Below are positions 47,301 to 55,163 of a stretch of DNA of 58,386 nt, in pieces; within the stretch, counting starts at the first letter, position 1, and each line of letters starts with the position of its first letter. The stretch covers positions 1 to 58,386 of the forward strand of contig CAZHVS010000017.1 in assembly GCA_964536015.1 (NCBI GenBank). The letters run 5' to 3'. The notes beneath the pieces were generated by a model. The model worked only from the letters and a program-made list of their open reading frames with translations. It had not been told where the DNA came from and ran no database searches. Origin of the DNA: CAZHVS01 sp964536015. Lineage in GTDB: Bacteria > Bacteroidota > Ignavibacteria > Ignavibacteriales > Ignavibacteriaceae. The position numbers and the translations under genes were made by a program.

Positions 47301-48206
47301 ACTTCTCTTAAAGTAAATCCTGATGGAACAACGTCAATTGCAAATATTACTTCATCAGGGACTATTGATAGATCATTTTTAACTCTTCCACCGTTTTTAA
47401 TATTTTCAGTTTTCAAAAGCGGAATAAAGCGTGTTAATGAATTATACGATCCTAAAGCATCTAATCCAAATCAAAGTTTATCGAATGCATTTGTCAATGG
47501 TTTCGAAACTTTTCCATGGCTTGGTAAACTTGGATTCTTAAAAGAAGTATCTAAATATATTCCAAGACCAAACTGGAGGCTTACTTATGATGGATTGGAA
47601 AAGTTTTTTGTTTTCAAAAGCTTTGCACAAAGAGTAAGTCTTGATCATAGTTATTCATCAGGTTATAGTGAAGGATGGAAACTAAATACCGACGGTACAA
47701 AATTAATTCAATCGCAGAAAATTAGTTATGGGTTCTCTCCTCTAATTGGTTTGAATATGACATTCAATCAGCTATGGGAAGGAAATTTTAGCGGAAGTAT
47801 TAAGTACAATGTAACAAACAACTTTGACCTTGGAACAACTACAAAGAATATCACAGAAGGTTTTTCACGTGATATTGGAATTACAATTAATTATTCTAAA
47901 ACAGGTTTTGAAATACCTTTATTCGGACTGGCTTTAAAGAATGATATTGAATTCAGTTTTACATACTCAAATACAAAGAGTTCACAGGTTATTTATGATA
48001 TGGATAATTTTAAAGAAGAAGGTACACCGCAGGACGGTACTACGCGTACCACTCTTGAACCAAGAATAAAATATGTTATTAGTTCACGTGTAACTCTGTC
48101 AATTTTCTACCGTCGAACTTCAGTTTCTCCGGAAGGTGCAGCAAGAATATCGCCTTCAACGACTAATGAAGCCGGACTTGATATCAGAATTTCTATTCAA
48201 GGATAA
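41385..48206 (+). CDS. sprA: T9SS outer-membrane translocon SprA
   Basis: 2273 residues from GTG 41385; the frame is open back to 41283, so the 5' end is uncertain. Family landmarks are FEYENQLKIKYTGYEDEIIQ (20 residues), IEAGNVS-type text (VEAGNVSIQTSPLIGGGEALFG by key residues), IAYIDDFEGSKRTIPVG and NPDDYRNINGSEGN. Many amphipathic strands make up the giant barrel through which T9SS cargo is exported. A highly charged insertion (about residues 1790-1825, EEKKEKERERKIEEQKQ) lies between barrel halves. With GTG as start the signal peptide lacks its basic N-region; the upstream KASAIVSGVVCLVMLSGF would be better. It acts with the cargo and PorV-like proteins upstream. Confidence 0.93.
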   Translation: MVCLVMLSGFTSKRPSQVNKNIWFNSLLNYYINSTQPEFKPVSNSNIPEQNSSDFSNKNFKSSTKSFRISFDDSTTIKDSSKVPLTSDTLTQKKDTIKVDPLKIDSTARVQHFRYKRKDKPYLSLYEPRESKFFIQPSQNLKRRTIGFDSTGKNVVIKEMIGDQVSKYILSIPIEEYIELRIKTRQQEMWDELAYKYELKDTSKRGLSELMKDITNLEIPLPSIGLLSIFGTPKISLSISGAVDIHGAWRNETTEGITTSLLGNTRNEPDFRQQVQVNVNGTIGDKLQINADWNTERTFEYENQLKIKYTGYEDEIIQNVEAGNVSIQTSPLIGGGEALFGVKAQFKMGPLSLTTLASQKKGEIKEKSVTGGATSQDYDIRAYEYSTNHYFIDTIYASQDPNLNLFNNFYGQPTPAYDSRYYVQDIQVWRSITQYTTNPNERNANVFVDLPSRRRNQNYGDTLRNNNVQPKPGEIEVGRFILLTEGTDYIIHRETGFISFKTSLNTNDVIGVAYFRVAGIGDTLYYGDFVGYGAGSDTSQRLVLKLIKPQNLQPSHRTAWKLQLKNIYPVGGRNIKKDGFTFDIKYEIEGQDAQNVLGNVKLLNAFGLDLQDASGGSQPDGLFDFRDQLTIISETGEIIFPVLEPFGRNLPQALNSLPNYDSLRYNDVYDTSVTFAKNNKVRDKWIMVGKFSGESSSIYQLGFNLVENSVRVTLNGRELTPGVDYYMDYNIGQLTIRNDAALVPGANLKITYEENDLFQLASKTLLGLRGELDISKRTKLGFTALNLTQQTLSDKVRIGEEPLSNSIYGMDFSTSADLPFLTRGLDYLISTREMSSVSFRGEFAYMNPDPNTKKSTIASDKGNSIAYIDDFEGSKRTIPVGVGYTSWKDVSVPDSLNTLSPIPRLPDSLTMNYKGNSWWYSILPANVPIKDIWPEKRVAKGEDQITTLDYVFVPSETGSYNYSDTTIKNLSSKKAVWGGIMKMLSSTANNLVDENIEFIEFWLNKRQVERGAKIYIDLGRISEKLIYTALIPTPKGRSFHTEDKNGNDLIDQGEDVGIDGLTNAEEQAIFGTSRPDPSKDNFSFTRSGSSNPDDYRNINGSEGNAALTDVGRLPDTEDLNRNSYLDTWRDYFRYEVALDTVDQYGNQNPFIAGGGNKGWYLYRIPLKEFKTKIGSPSLTQVEMIRLFVTNLDTSMHISIAEFNLVGSQWQNAKANDSTLQISVINIEDNPNYTSPPGVQREKDRSRPDQDILRNEQALNLILTDLPYGESREAVKYLYKPLDVFSYSEMKLFVHCDRNTEGLDYFFRFGADTNNFYEYRNKLQLSSDPSANDWTEIQIIFSKITAIKQSRAINSTDTIINYGNYSFRVKGQPSLTNIKFLSMGMFNFKDSLMRAVSGEVWVNELRVVGADDTPGWSYSIAASIKLADLMNISFNLSKQDPYFHRLSDRFGNRTDSKSWGIASDIDILKLLPFNMNGSVLRLNYSHNEGISNPLYLPGTDIRVDEAAKNSRDPEKIIREAQTMTISDSWSTSGVKLLIPSDYWLIRDTWNSLVFGFNYNKTYSRSPTVESQRSWIWNASVSYGINLSPDYSLYLADIPLIGTIVSFLDDYRNVKIYYSPQAFSWNMNAKRNRGINVSRATNNALSQTTISREFSAGRGLSLAWKLSENGLLNISTTYTINVQSSLTYLETDVYNNQRPESHIWWDVLKSGLFGKDFGYTQSVDIRTSPKLPTLWDINKFFTLNGGYSVNYQWANDFRQEELGRSAGYSSKSSVGLNLRLKALFEPLFPPIVDEEETVVVEEKKEKERERKIEEQKQPFQPALDSTGVHINEGENIAGNDSTIVDSTVNIKPKKSPLKNVLVFLRNTAKFLIFDYENISINFSSDNTLSSTGLYGSGTGFRNFWGIKTVTENGPPRAFQFGLSSNVGKRAMKENANLQDVFSQRNGIDFKTSRTLWEGVKVDLNWKVGWSMNRSTSLKVNPDGTTSIANITSSGTIDRSFLTLPPFLIFSVFKSGIKRVNELYDPKASNPNQSLSNAFVNGFETFPWLGKLGFLKEVSKYIPRPNWRLTYDGLEKFFVFKSFAQRVSLDHSYSSGYSEGWKLNTDGTKLIQSQKISYGFSPLIGLNMTFNQLWEGNFSGSIKYNVTNNFDLGTTTKNITEGFSRDIGITINYSKTGFEIPLFGLALKNDIEFSFTYSNTKSSQVIYDMDNFKEEGTPQDGTTRTTLEPRIKYVISSRVTLSIFYRRTSVSPEGAARISPSTTNEAGLDIRISIQG

Positions 48207-48274
48207 TTAGTTTTTTTCGTCAAATATTATTAATATTGCCAAACATCAGGTTATTGTACCGTTTATAAATTTGG

Positions 48275-48305
48275 AAAGGATGTAAGTAATTCATCCTTTA
48301 TTTTT
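48275..48305 (+). terminator. Hairpin after sprA
   Basis: AAAGGATG/CATCCTTT, nine-base loop, followed by ATTTTT. It may end the sprA transcript. A TAAATTTG element at 48266-48273 just before it could instead make it part of the leader of the efflux operon. Confidence 0.55.
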
Positions 48306-48352
48306 GAAACGAGTTTAAAAAAGATTTTGAAACTCATATAGTCGGAGAAAAA

Positions 48353-49654
48353 ATGCGAAATATTTTAATAATCATTTTATTATGCTTGTTTAGTACACAG
48401 AATTTTTCACAGAAAGTTTTAACTCTGAACGATGCAATAAAAATAGCTTTTCAGAAAAACACTACACTTCAGAAATCTGAAAATTCATTGCAGGTTTATG
48501 AATCCAATTTAAAAACTTCCTATGGTGGATTGTTCCCTTCATTATCAGCTTCCGGAGATTGGAACTGGAGCAGAACAGAAGATCGGTCTACTCCTTTAAG
48601 CTATGATTATGAAACAAGAAGTTATTCAGTTGGCCTTAATTCAGGCTGGACTTTATTCGACGGGCTTTCTACTTTTACCAATATTTCGAGAAATGAAAAA
48701 AATCTTGAAGCTGCAAAACTTGACCTACTTAGATTAAAACAAGATATTGTATTCCAAACAATTAGCTCTTATTACGATATTCTAAATGCAAAAAAACAAG
48801 TAAAAGTAAAAGAAGATAACTTGAAGTGGAATCAAAAAAATTACGAGATAATAGTTGAAAGAAACAGACTTGGATCAGTTACTCTAGCAGATGTTTATTC
48901 TCAACAGGTAAAACTTGGTTCTGCTGAACTTGAATTAATTAAAGCAACAAATGATTTTGAAACTTTAAAGAGCCAGTTTTTATATCAGTTAGGACTTGAT
49001 GTATTTGAAAAATATACATTTGAGGATGCTTCAGTTGAAGATTTTAAAACAAGTGTACAGAAAGAAAACTTAAAAGACTTAAAAGAATCTGTTGAAATTG
49101 CATTACAAAACAGGTCTGATTACAAAAGTTTACAACTGGGTTTGGAAACTTCAATGGACAATATCTCGATTGCTAAATCAGGACATCTTCCTACATTAAG
49201 TCTATCTTCTGGTTTATCATTTGGTTCAAACACAATAAAAACAATGTTTGATAAGAAGAGATACAGCTTAAATCTGGGGCTTAATATTCCAATCTTCTCT
49301 GGATTTATAGTTGATAATAAAATTCAGCTTGCTGAAGTTGATGCAAAAAACAAAAAAATTCAACTTGATGATTTTGAAAGAGAAGTAAAAAAAGATTTAC
49401 AAAAAAATTATTTAGATCTTGAGACTTCAGGCAAAAAACTTGAAGTAAGTCATCAGAATGTTAAAGCTGCTGAAGAAAACAGGAGAATAGAAGAAGAGAA
49501 ATATGCTTTGGGTTCAACAACTTTATTGAATGTGCTAATTGCAAATTCTGATTATACTTCAGCATTGTCTCTGGAAATTAATTCACATTTCGATTATCTT
49601 AAATTAAAAGAACAATTAAAATACTATCTTGGTATTTTGAACTCTACTTATTAA
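48353..49654 (+). CDS. tolC: TolC-family outer-membrane efflux protein
   Basis: 433 residues with signal peptide (ILIIILLCLFSTQNFSQ). It has the two-repeat helical barrel layout of OEP proteins: LTLNDAIKIAFQKN at the start of repeat 1, long coiled segments with LRLKQDIVFQTISSYYDIL, and LGSVTLADVYSQQVKL. The second repeat is clear: DFEREVKKDLQKNYLDLE and YALGSTTLLNVLIANSD. It forms the exit duct of the tripartite pump encoded by the next four genes. ATG 48353 follows a leader of about 50 bases. Confidence 0.9.
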   Translation: MRNILIIILLCLFSTQNFSQKVLTLNDAIKIAFQKNTTLQKSENSLQVYESNLKTSYGGLFPSLSASGDWNWSRTEDRSTPLSYDYETRSYSVGLNSGWTLFDGLSTFTNISRNEKNLEAAKLDLLRLKQDIVFQTISSYYDILNAKKQVKVKEDNLKWNQKNYEIIVERNRLGSVTLADVYSQQVKLGSAELELIKATNDFETLKSQFLYQLGLDVFEKYTFEDASVEDFKTSVQKENLKDLKESVEIALQNRSDYKSLQLGLETSMDNISIAKSGHLPTLSLSSGLSFGSNTIKTMFDKKRYSLNLGLNIPIFSGFIVDNKIQLAEVDAKNKKIQLDDFEREVKKDLQKNYLDLETSGKKLEVSHQNVKAAEENRRIEEEKYALGSTTLLNVLIANSDYTSALSLEINSHFDYLKLKEQLKYYLGILNSTY

Positions 49655-49673
49655 TTCAACAGGAGTATTAATA

Positions 49674-50945
49674 ATGGCGAATGGAAATAACAAAAAGTCT
49701 AAAAAGAAAATTTATATCTTCGGTGGATTGGGTACAATCCTTCTACTATTAATTGTCGTAGTAATTATAGCGGGTGGAAAAGAAGAAATTATCAATGTAC
49801 AAACAGAAAAAGTTCAGAAAAGAACAATTACACAAACAGTAACTGCTACAGGAAAAGTTAATGCTGAGTTCAAAGTAGTAATAACTCCTGAAGTTACTGG
49901 TGAAATAGTATATCTTCCAGTAAAAGAGGGGGATGTTGTTAAGAAAGGTGATGTTCTTTTAAGAATAAAATCCGATAAATATGTTGCTGCTAAAGAAAGA
50001 ATGGAAGCAAGTCTTCGTTCCGCAAAATCGGAATTAAACCGTGTAAAAGCTGAACTTGACAAAGTTACATCAGACTATAACAGGATTACTGAACTTCATA
50101 AGAAAAAACTAGCAAGCGATTCTGAACTTGAAAATATTAAAAGTCAATATTTAGCAACTCAAGCAATGTACGAATCATCACAGGCAAATGTAAATCAATC
50201 CGAAGCACTACTCAGAGAAACAATTGAAGATCTCAATAAAACTACTATTGTGTCACCAATGCCAGGAACGATTACTCAATTAAATGTTGAACTGGGTGAA
50301 AGGGTTTTGGGTAGCGGTTTCAGCCAGGGTACAAATATTATGACTGTTTCTGATTTAGGAAATATGGAAGCAACAGTTGAAGTTGATGAAAACGATATTA
50401 CTTTAATTTCACTTGGTGATACAACAAGAGTAAAAGTAGATGCTTTTGGTGACAGAGTTTTTAATGGTGTTGTAACAGAAATTGGAAATAGTGCGATAAC
50501 ATCAGGGACAGGTACACTTGAAGCAGTAACCAACTTTGAAGTAAAAATTAAAATTCTGGAAGTTGATAAAAATCTTAAACCTGGTATGTCCTGTAATGTT
50601 TCTATTGAAACAGAAACTAAAACTAATGTTCTATCTGTACCTATTCAGAGTGTAACAGCCCGAACAGATATAGTGGTTAAAGATGAACAGAATGAAGAAG
50701 GACTTGTTGTTAAAGAAAAGAAAAAAGAAAATAAAATTCAGGAAATAGTTTTTTTAGTAAACAACAACAAAGCAAAAATTATTAATGTAGAAACAGGGAT
50801 TAGTGATGACAATTATATTGAAATAAAAGGTGGAAAATTGAAAGAAGGAGATGAAATAATATCTGGTAGTTTCAGAGCTATTTCAAGAGACTTAAAAGAT
50901 GGTTCACTTATTAAAATTGATAAAAAGAAAGAAACTAAAAAATAA
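49674..50945 (+). CDS. MacA-like periplasmic adaptor (membrane fusion protein)
   Basis: 423 residues: a basic cytoplasmic tail, a transmembrane anchor (about 15-34) and an HlyD-type periplasmic protein. Lipoyl-like strands read VVKKGDVLLRI, then coiled-coil hairpin helices (about 100-190), and VSPMPGTITQLNVELGERV on return. The beta-barrel region has DITLISLGDTTRVKVDAFGD, and the membrane-proximal LKPGMSCNVSIETET follows. It links the MacB-like transporter to TolC. It starts 19 bases after the TolC stop, in one operon. Confidence 0.88.
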   Translation: MANGNNKKSKKKIYIFGGLGTILLLLIVVVIIAGGKEEIINVQTEKVQKRTITQTVTATGKVNAEFKVVITPEVTGEIVYLPVKEGDVVKKGDVLLRIKSDKYVAAKERMEASLRSAKSELNRVKAELDKVTSDYNRITELHKKKLASDSELENIKSQYLATQAMYESSQANVNQSEALLRETIEDLNKTTIVSPMPGTITQLNVELGERVLGSGFSQGTNIMTVSDLGNMEATVEVDENDITLISLGDTTRVKVDAFGDRVFNGVVTEIGNSAITSGTGTLEAVTNFEVKIKILEVDKNLKPGMSCNVSIETETKTNVLSVPIQSVTARTDIVVKDEQNEEGLVVKEKKKENKIQEIVFLVNNNKAKIINVETGISDDNYIEIKGGKLKEGDEIISGSFRAISRDLKDGSLIKIDKKKETKK

Positions 50946-50959
50946 ATCCTGGTTATAAA

Positions 50960-51670
50960 ATGAGTTTAATAAATATAGAAAATATTAGTAAAGTTTATAA
51001 AGTTGGGACTGAGGAAGTTCATGCAATAAGGGACATCTCAGTAAAAATTGAAAAGAATGAATATGTTGCAATAATGGGTCCCTCAGGCAGCGGTAAATCA
51101 ACTTTGATGAATATGATTGGCTGCCTGGATAGCCCAACTTCAGGACTTTATGAACTTAATGATCAGAATGTAAGTCAGATGTCTGATAATCAACTTGCGA
51201 GAGTAAGAAACAAAGAGATTGGTTTCGTGTTCCAGACATTTAATTTATTGCCTCGTTCTGATGCTTTGCATAATGTAGAGCTACCATTAATCTATGCGGG
51301 TGTCTCCCGTCATGAAAGAAGGGAGCGGGCTAAAGAAGCGTTAATAAAAGTTGGGCTTGGTGATAGAATTCATCACAAACCGAATGAATTATCTGGTGGA
51401 CAAAGGCAGCGAGTAGCGGTTGCTCGTGCTTTGGTTACAAATCCTTCTATTATACTTGCTGATGAACCCACAGGAAATCTCGATTCCAAAACCGGTGATG
51501 AAATTATGATTTTATTTAATGAAATTCATCAACAGGGAAATACTATAATTCTTGTTACTCACGAAGAATACATTGCTGAACACGCAAAGAGAATCGTTAG
51601 AATTAAAGATGGTCTTGTTGAAAAAGATGAGATAGTTAAAGTACGAACAATACCAAACAATAATCATTGA
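50960..51670 (+). CDS. MacB/LolD-type ABC transporter ATPase
   Basis: 236 residues with Walker A GPSGSGKST, Q-loop VFQTFNLLPR, signature LSGGQRQRVAVARAL, Walker B ILADEPTGNLDS and the H-loop VTHE. The FNLLPR-type Q-loop marks the LolD/MacB mechanotransmission group. It couples to the two permeases that follow. The stop overlaps the TTG of the first permease (TTGA). Confidence 0.95.
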   Translation: MSLINIENISKVYKVGTEEVHAIRDISVKIEKNEYVAIMGPSGSGKSTLMNMIGCLDSPTSGLYELNDQNVSQMSDNQLARVRNKEIGFVFQTFNLLPRSDALHNVELPLIYAGVSRHERRERAKEALIKVGLGDRIHHKPNELSGGQRQRVAVARALVTNPSIILADEPTGNLDSKTGDEIMILFNEIHQQGNTIILVTHEEYIAEHAKRIVRIKDGLVEKDEIVKVRTIPNNNH

Positions 51671-52929
51671 ATGTTTCATTTGGAATTAAGATAATGAATA
51701 GTCATTGGTCAGAATTTAAAGAAGGGCTTGCAATTGCAATAAGAGCAATAAAAGCTAATAAAGCAAGAGCGGTTCTAACAACTTTAGGAATTGTAATTGG
51801 AGTTACATCAGTTGTACTTATGTCTACAGCCATTCGTGGAATTGATAATTCATTTGAAAAAGGTATCAGCTCACTCGGTGCAGACGTTCTTTACATTGAT
51901 AAATGGGCTTGGTTTAGCAATGTGGACTGGTGGAAAATCCGTAAAAGAAAAAATCTTAAATACGAAGATTTTGAAAAATTTAAACAACTTGCAAAACTCC
52001 CTGCAGCAGTATCTCCTACATTATGGACTATAGAAACTGTTAAAAGAGATGATTATGCATTGTCAGAAATTTTTGTGACCGGTACAAATGAAGATTATGT
52101 CCAAACTTCAAACTTTACCTTTGAATCCGGAAGATGGTTTACTGAAATTGAAAGTGATGGTTCCCGCTATGTTTGTATTCTTGGGAATGATATAGCAAAG
52201 AACTTATTTCCTAATCTGAATCCAATTGACAGAACAATTAAAATTAAAGGTTATGACTTCAAAGTAATTGGGGTACTTGATGTTGTAGGTAGTTTTATTA
52301 TGGGCAGTTTTAATCCGGATAAACAAGTATTCGTTCCCATTAAGACAATTATGAAACACTTTGTAAATGATGATTTTAGAAGTGTTACAATAAATGTTCG
52401 CGCTCCAAGTAATGCGATGATTGAAGAAACTAAACTTGAAGCTGAATCCGTAATGAGAAAAGTAAGAGGCTTATCTATTAAAGATGAAAGTGATTTTTCT
52501 ATAAACCAGCAGGAAGGATTAACACAGAGTTATGAGAGCACGGTTGGTGTAATACAAATTGCAGGATATTTTATAACAGGATTATCCTTATTTGTTGGTG
52601 CAATAGGGATTATGAACATCATGTTTGTTTCTGTAAAAGAAAGAACAAAAGAAATTGGAATAAGAAAGGCAATCGGTGCTAAACGAAGAACAATTATGAT
52701 GCAGTTCCTTTACGAATCATCAACCATTTGTTTGCTTGGCGGATTAATCGGATTAATACTTGCCATTATATTGAGTATGGTAGTAAACCAGTTTCTGCCA
52801 ACTTCGGTATCAGTAGAATCGGTAATAATTGCAATTGGAATTTCACTCTTAACGGGAGTAGCGGCAGGACTGGCACCAGCATATTCAGCTGCTAAATTAG
52901 ATCCCGTAGAAGCCTTGAGGTATGAATAA
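51667..52929 (+). CDS. MacB-type ABC transporter permease (first)
   Basis: 420 residues with four transmembrane helices in the MacB/FtsX layout: one near the start (KARAVLTTLGIVIGVTSVVL), a large periplasmic domain (about 60-290), then three C-terminal helices. MNIMFVSVKERTKEIGIRKAIGAKRR is the conserved coupling segment (given in part) and LDPVEALRYE the C-terminal end. The TTG start at 51667 overlaps the ATPase stop; ATG 51694 is an alternative and may be the true start. The neighbour carries the same fold, so the pump uses a heterodimer of permeases. Confidence 0.9.
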   Translation: MNVSFGIKIMNSHWSEFKEGLAIAIRAIKANKARAVLTTLGIVIGVTSVVLMSTAIRGIDNSFEKGISSLGADVLYIDKWAWFSNVDWWKIRKRKNLKYEDFEKFKQLAKLPAAVSPTLWTIETVKRDDYALSEIFVTGTNEDYVQTSNFTFESGRWFTEIESDGSRYVCILGNDIAKNLFPNLNPIDRTIKIKGYDFKVIGVLDVVGSFIMGSFNPDKQVFVPIKTIMKHFVNDDFRSVTINVRAPSNAMIEETKLEAESVMRKVRGLSIKDESDFSINQQEGLTQSYESTVGVIQIAGYFITGLSLFVGAIGIMNIMFVSVKERTKEIGIRKAIGAKRRTIMMQFLYESSTICLLGGLIGLILAIILSMVVNQFLPTSVSVESVIIAIGISLLTGVAAGLAPAYSAAKLDPVEALRYE

Positions 52930-54162
52930 ATGAAAATTGGTGAATTATTTACACTGTCTCTAACTTCTTTACGAACTAATAAACTAAGAACATTTCTTAC
53001 TTTGACTGGAATTGTCGTTGGTTTATTTTCAATAATAGTTATTATGACTGTGATAACTATGCTTCAAAATACTATTGAAAGCGGGGTATCGCAACTAGGT
53101 AAAAATACTTTCCAGATACAAAAATTTCCTGCAGTAAGAATGGGTGGTCCTGGTGCAATGTCTAAGTATCGCAACAGGAAAGATATTACAATGGAAGAAT
53201 TTTATCGATTAAAAGATATGATTACCAATGCAAAGTATGTTGCAGCAGAGCAATGGCAATTCGGTAAAGTGATTAAATATGGTAACCAAGAGACTAATCC
53301 CAATATACAAGTTGCAGGAATTACAGCAGAAGCGATTAATACAAACGATTGGGTAGTAGAATATGGAAGAGATATCAGGACATTTGATGTTGACAGAGCA
53401 ACGGCGGTAGTCATTTTAGGGAAAGATATTGTAGATAAACTTTTCAGAAATATTAACCCGATTGGGCAATATGTTAGAATTGATGCACGACCCTTTCAAG
53501 TAATTGGTGTGTTTGAAGCACAGGGACAACTATTTGGACAAAGCAGGGATAACTTTGCAGTAATGCCTATTTCAACATTCCAGAATATTTATGGAAAATA
53601 TAATCGCAGCATCAATATTACTATTACTTCTTTTGGTAAACAGGATTATAATGAAGTGATTGAATCAGCAACGGGTCATATGAGAACTGTCAGGAAAGTA
53701 CCACCGGGACAGGAAAACGATTTTGAGATTTTCAGTAATGAATCAGTAATTCAGCAAATTAATGATATAACAAAGTATGTTGAAATCGGTGCAATGGTAG
53801 TTTCCTTTATCTCTTTGCTTGCTGCCGGTGTAGGAATTATGAATATTATGTTGGTTTCTGTTACTGAAAGAACGAAAGAAATTGGTATTAGAAAAGCTAT
53901 CGGAGCAAGGAAGATTTTTATTCTGGCTCAATTTCTGATTGAAGCAATTGTTCTATGCCTGGTAGGTGGGTTGATTGGAATTGGACTTGGAGTTGGAATT
54001 GGAAATATTGCAGGTAGTTTCCTGAATGCCACCGCTGCTATTCCAATGGATTGGGTAGGAATTGGTTTCTTAATCTGTGTGCTTGTTGGATTAATTTTCG
54101 GAACTTATCCAGCATATAAGGCTTCAAATCTTGATCCCATCGAAGCTTTGAGATACGAATAA
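52930..54162 (+). CDS. MacB-type ABC transporter permease (second)
   Basis: 410 residues, the same fold as the preceding permease: N-terminal helix NKLRTFLTLTGIVVGLFSII, periplasmic MacB-type domain, then GIMNIMLVSVTERTKEIGIR and the final NLDPIEALRYE. The two permeases are clearly paralogous. The ATG lies immediately after the upstream stop. The probable substrate class is lipids, peptides or antibiotics, but it is not readable from sequence. Confidence 0.9.
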   Translation: MKIGELFTLSLTSLRTNKLRTFLTLTGIVVGLFSIIVIMTVITMLQNTIESGVSQLGKNTFQIQKFPAVRMGGPGAMSKYRNRKDITMEEFYRLKDMITNAKYVAAEQWQFGKVIKYGNQETNPNIQVAGITAEAINTNDWVVEYGRDIRTFDVDRATAVVILGKDIVDKLFRNINPIGQYVRIDARPFQVIGVFEAQGQLFGQSRDNFAVMPISTFQNIYGKYNRSINITITSFGKQDYNEVIESATGHMRTVRKVPPGQENDFEIFSNESVIQQINDITKYVEIGAMVVSFISLLAAGVGIMNIMLVSVTERTKEIGIRKAIGARKIFILAQFLIEAIVLCLVGGLIGIGLGVGIGNIAGSFLNATAAIPMDWVGIGFLICVLVGLIFGTYPAYKASNLDPIEALRYE

Positions 54163-54580
54163 GTCCTCTGTAAACTGTAATATATAATATTTATCTATTT
54201 ATATGAATTGGTTAACTACTTTGTTTATAAAGAGTTAAAACAAATAACTGAATTTCCTTATTTTTTTTTGAATAATAGAAATATTTTGTTCAGGCAGGGG
54301 TGCCAACCTCCCAATGGGAGCAGATAATGTGATATTTTTTTATTGTTCATACGGGAGCAAAAGTATTATTGTCTTTTAATAGGTGCTGCAATAAATAAAT
54401 TCTATATCTAATCAATAAATTATGCTCCCCAAATAAAAAATTTGACTATTGCTTTGATTCATTTTTTAATAAGTGTCTTCAAGCGTTCAGATTCGGATTA
54501 TTCTTGATTAATAAATTATTTTTCATCCCTTACAACCTTTTTGTTCGTATTTTAGTCTAAGTTAAAAAGCAGAGAAAAAA
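54163..54580. other. 418-base non-coding gap with small GC-rich hairpins
   Basis: No ORF of useful length and no recognised RNA. It is mostly AT-rich, but 54293-54322 contains GGCA-GGGG-TGCC and CTCCC-AAT-GGGAG hairpins. A second GGGAGCA is at 54353-54359 and the complement TGCTCCC is at 54423-54429. It lies between the pump operon and the sigma factor gene, so it should hold the sigma operon promoter. Confidence 0.4.
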
Positions 54581-55162
54581 TTGGAAAATCTATCTACTTT
54601 AAGTGATAATGAATTAATAATACAAACAAGAAATGGAAATGAGGCAGCATTTTCAATTCTTGTTTACCGTTACGACAGGGAAGTTCTTTCCATTGCCTCA
54701 AATTATTTCCAGAATTCTGATGATGCAAAAGATATTTATCAGGAAGTATTTATTCGAGTTTACAAAGGATTAAGTAAATTCGAATTCAGAAGCGAGTTTT
54801 CTACTTGGCTTTACAGGATAACGACAAATGTTTGCCTTACACATAAAGCCAGAGGGAAAAAATCTAATACTGTTAGTATATCTCAGGGAATAGATGAAGA
54901 AACTTATGAATTTGATATTAAATCTCCTGATGAATCCGGACCAGAAAGAAAGTTCATTAATAAAGAAACGAAAAGTATTGTACAAAATGCGGTAGAAAGT
55001 CTTTCCCCAAAACAAAAAATGGTTTTCGAATTAAAACATATCCATAATCATAAAATTAAAGAGATTGCAAAGATGATGGATTGTACAGAAGGAACTGTTA
55101 AAAAATATCTGTTCCTTGCTGTTCAAAAATTACAATTGAAGTTGAAAGGAGTTGTAGTTTAA
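54581..55162 (+). CDS. ECF-type RNA polymerase sigma factor
   Basis: 193 residues with a sigma-70 region 2 (FSILVYRYDREVLSIASNYF, DDAKDIYQEVFIRVYKGL) and a region 4 helix-turn-helix (LSPKQKMVFELKHIHNHKIKEIA..., MDCTEGTVKKYLFLAVQKL). The region between the two domains is short, as in ECF factors. The start is TTG 54581 with no clear SD. It directs RNA polymerase to a specific regulon. The anti-sigma gene follows one base after the stop. Confidence 0.9.
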   Translation: MENLSTLSDNELIIQTRNGNEAAFSILVYRYDREVLSIASNYFQNSDDAKDIYQEVFIRVYKGLSKFEFRSEFSTWLYRITTNVCLTHKARGKKSNTVSISQGIDEETYEFDIKSPDESGPERKFINKETKSIVQNAVESLSPKQKMVFELKHIHNHKIKEIAKMMDCTEGTVKKYLFLAVQKLQLKLKGVVV

Positions 55163-55163
55163 T

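Noticed and set aside
46648..47416. Antisense ORFs within sprA
   Set aside because: They are shadow frames of the long plus-strand gene, with no start context or recognisable product.
54163..54580. A known riboswitch (for example SAM, TPP, cobalamin or ZTP) in the gap
   Set aside because: None of the conserved core motifs of these families could be matched.
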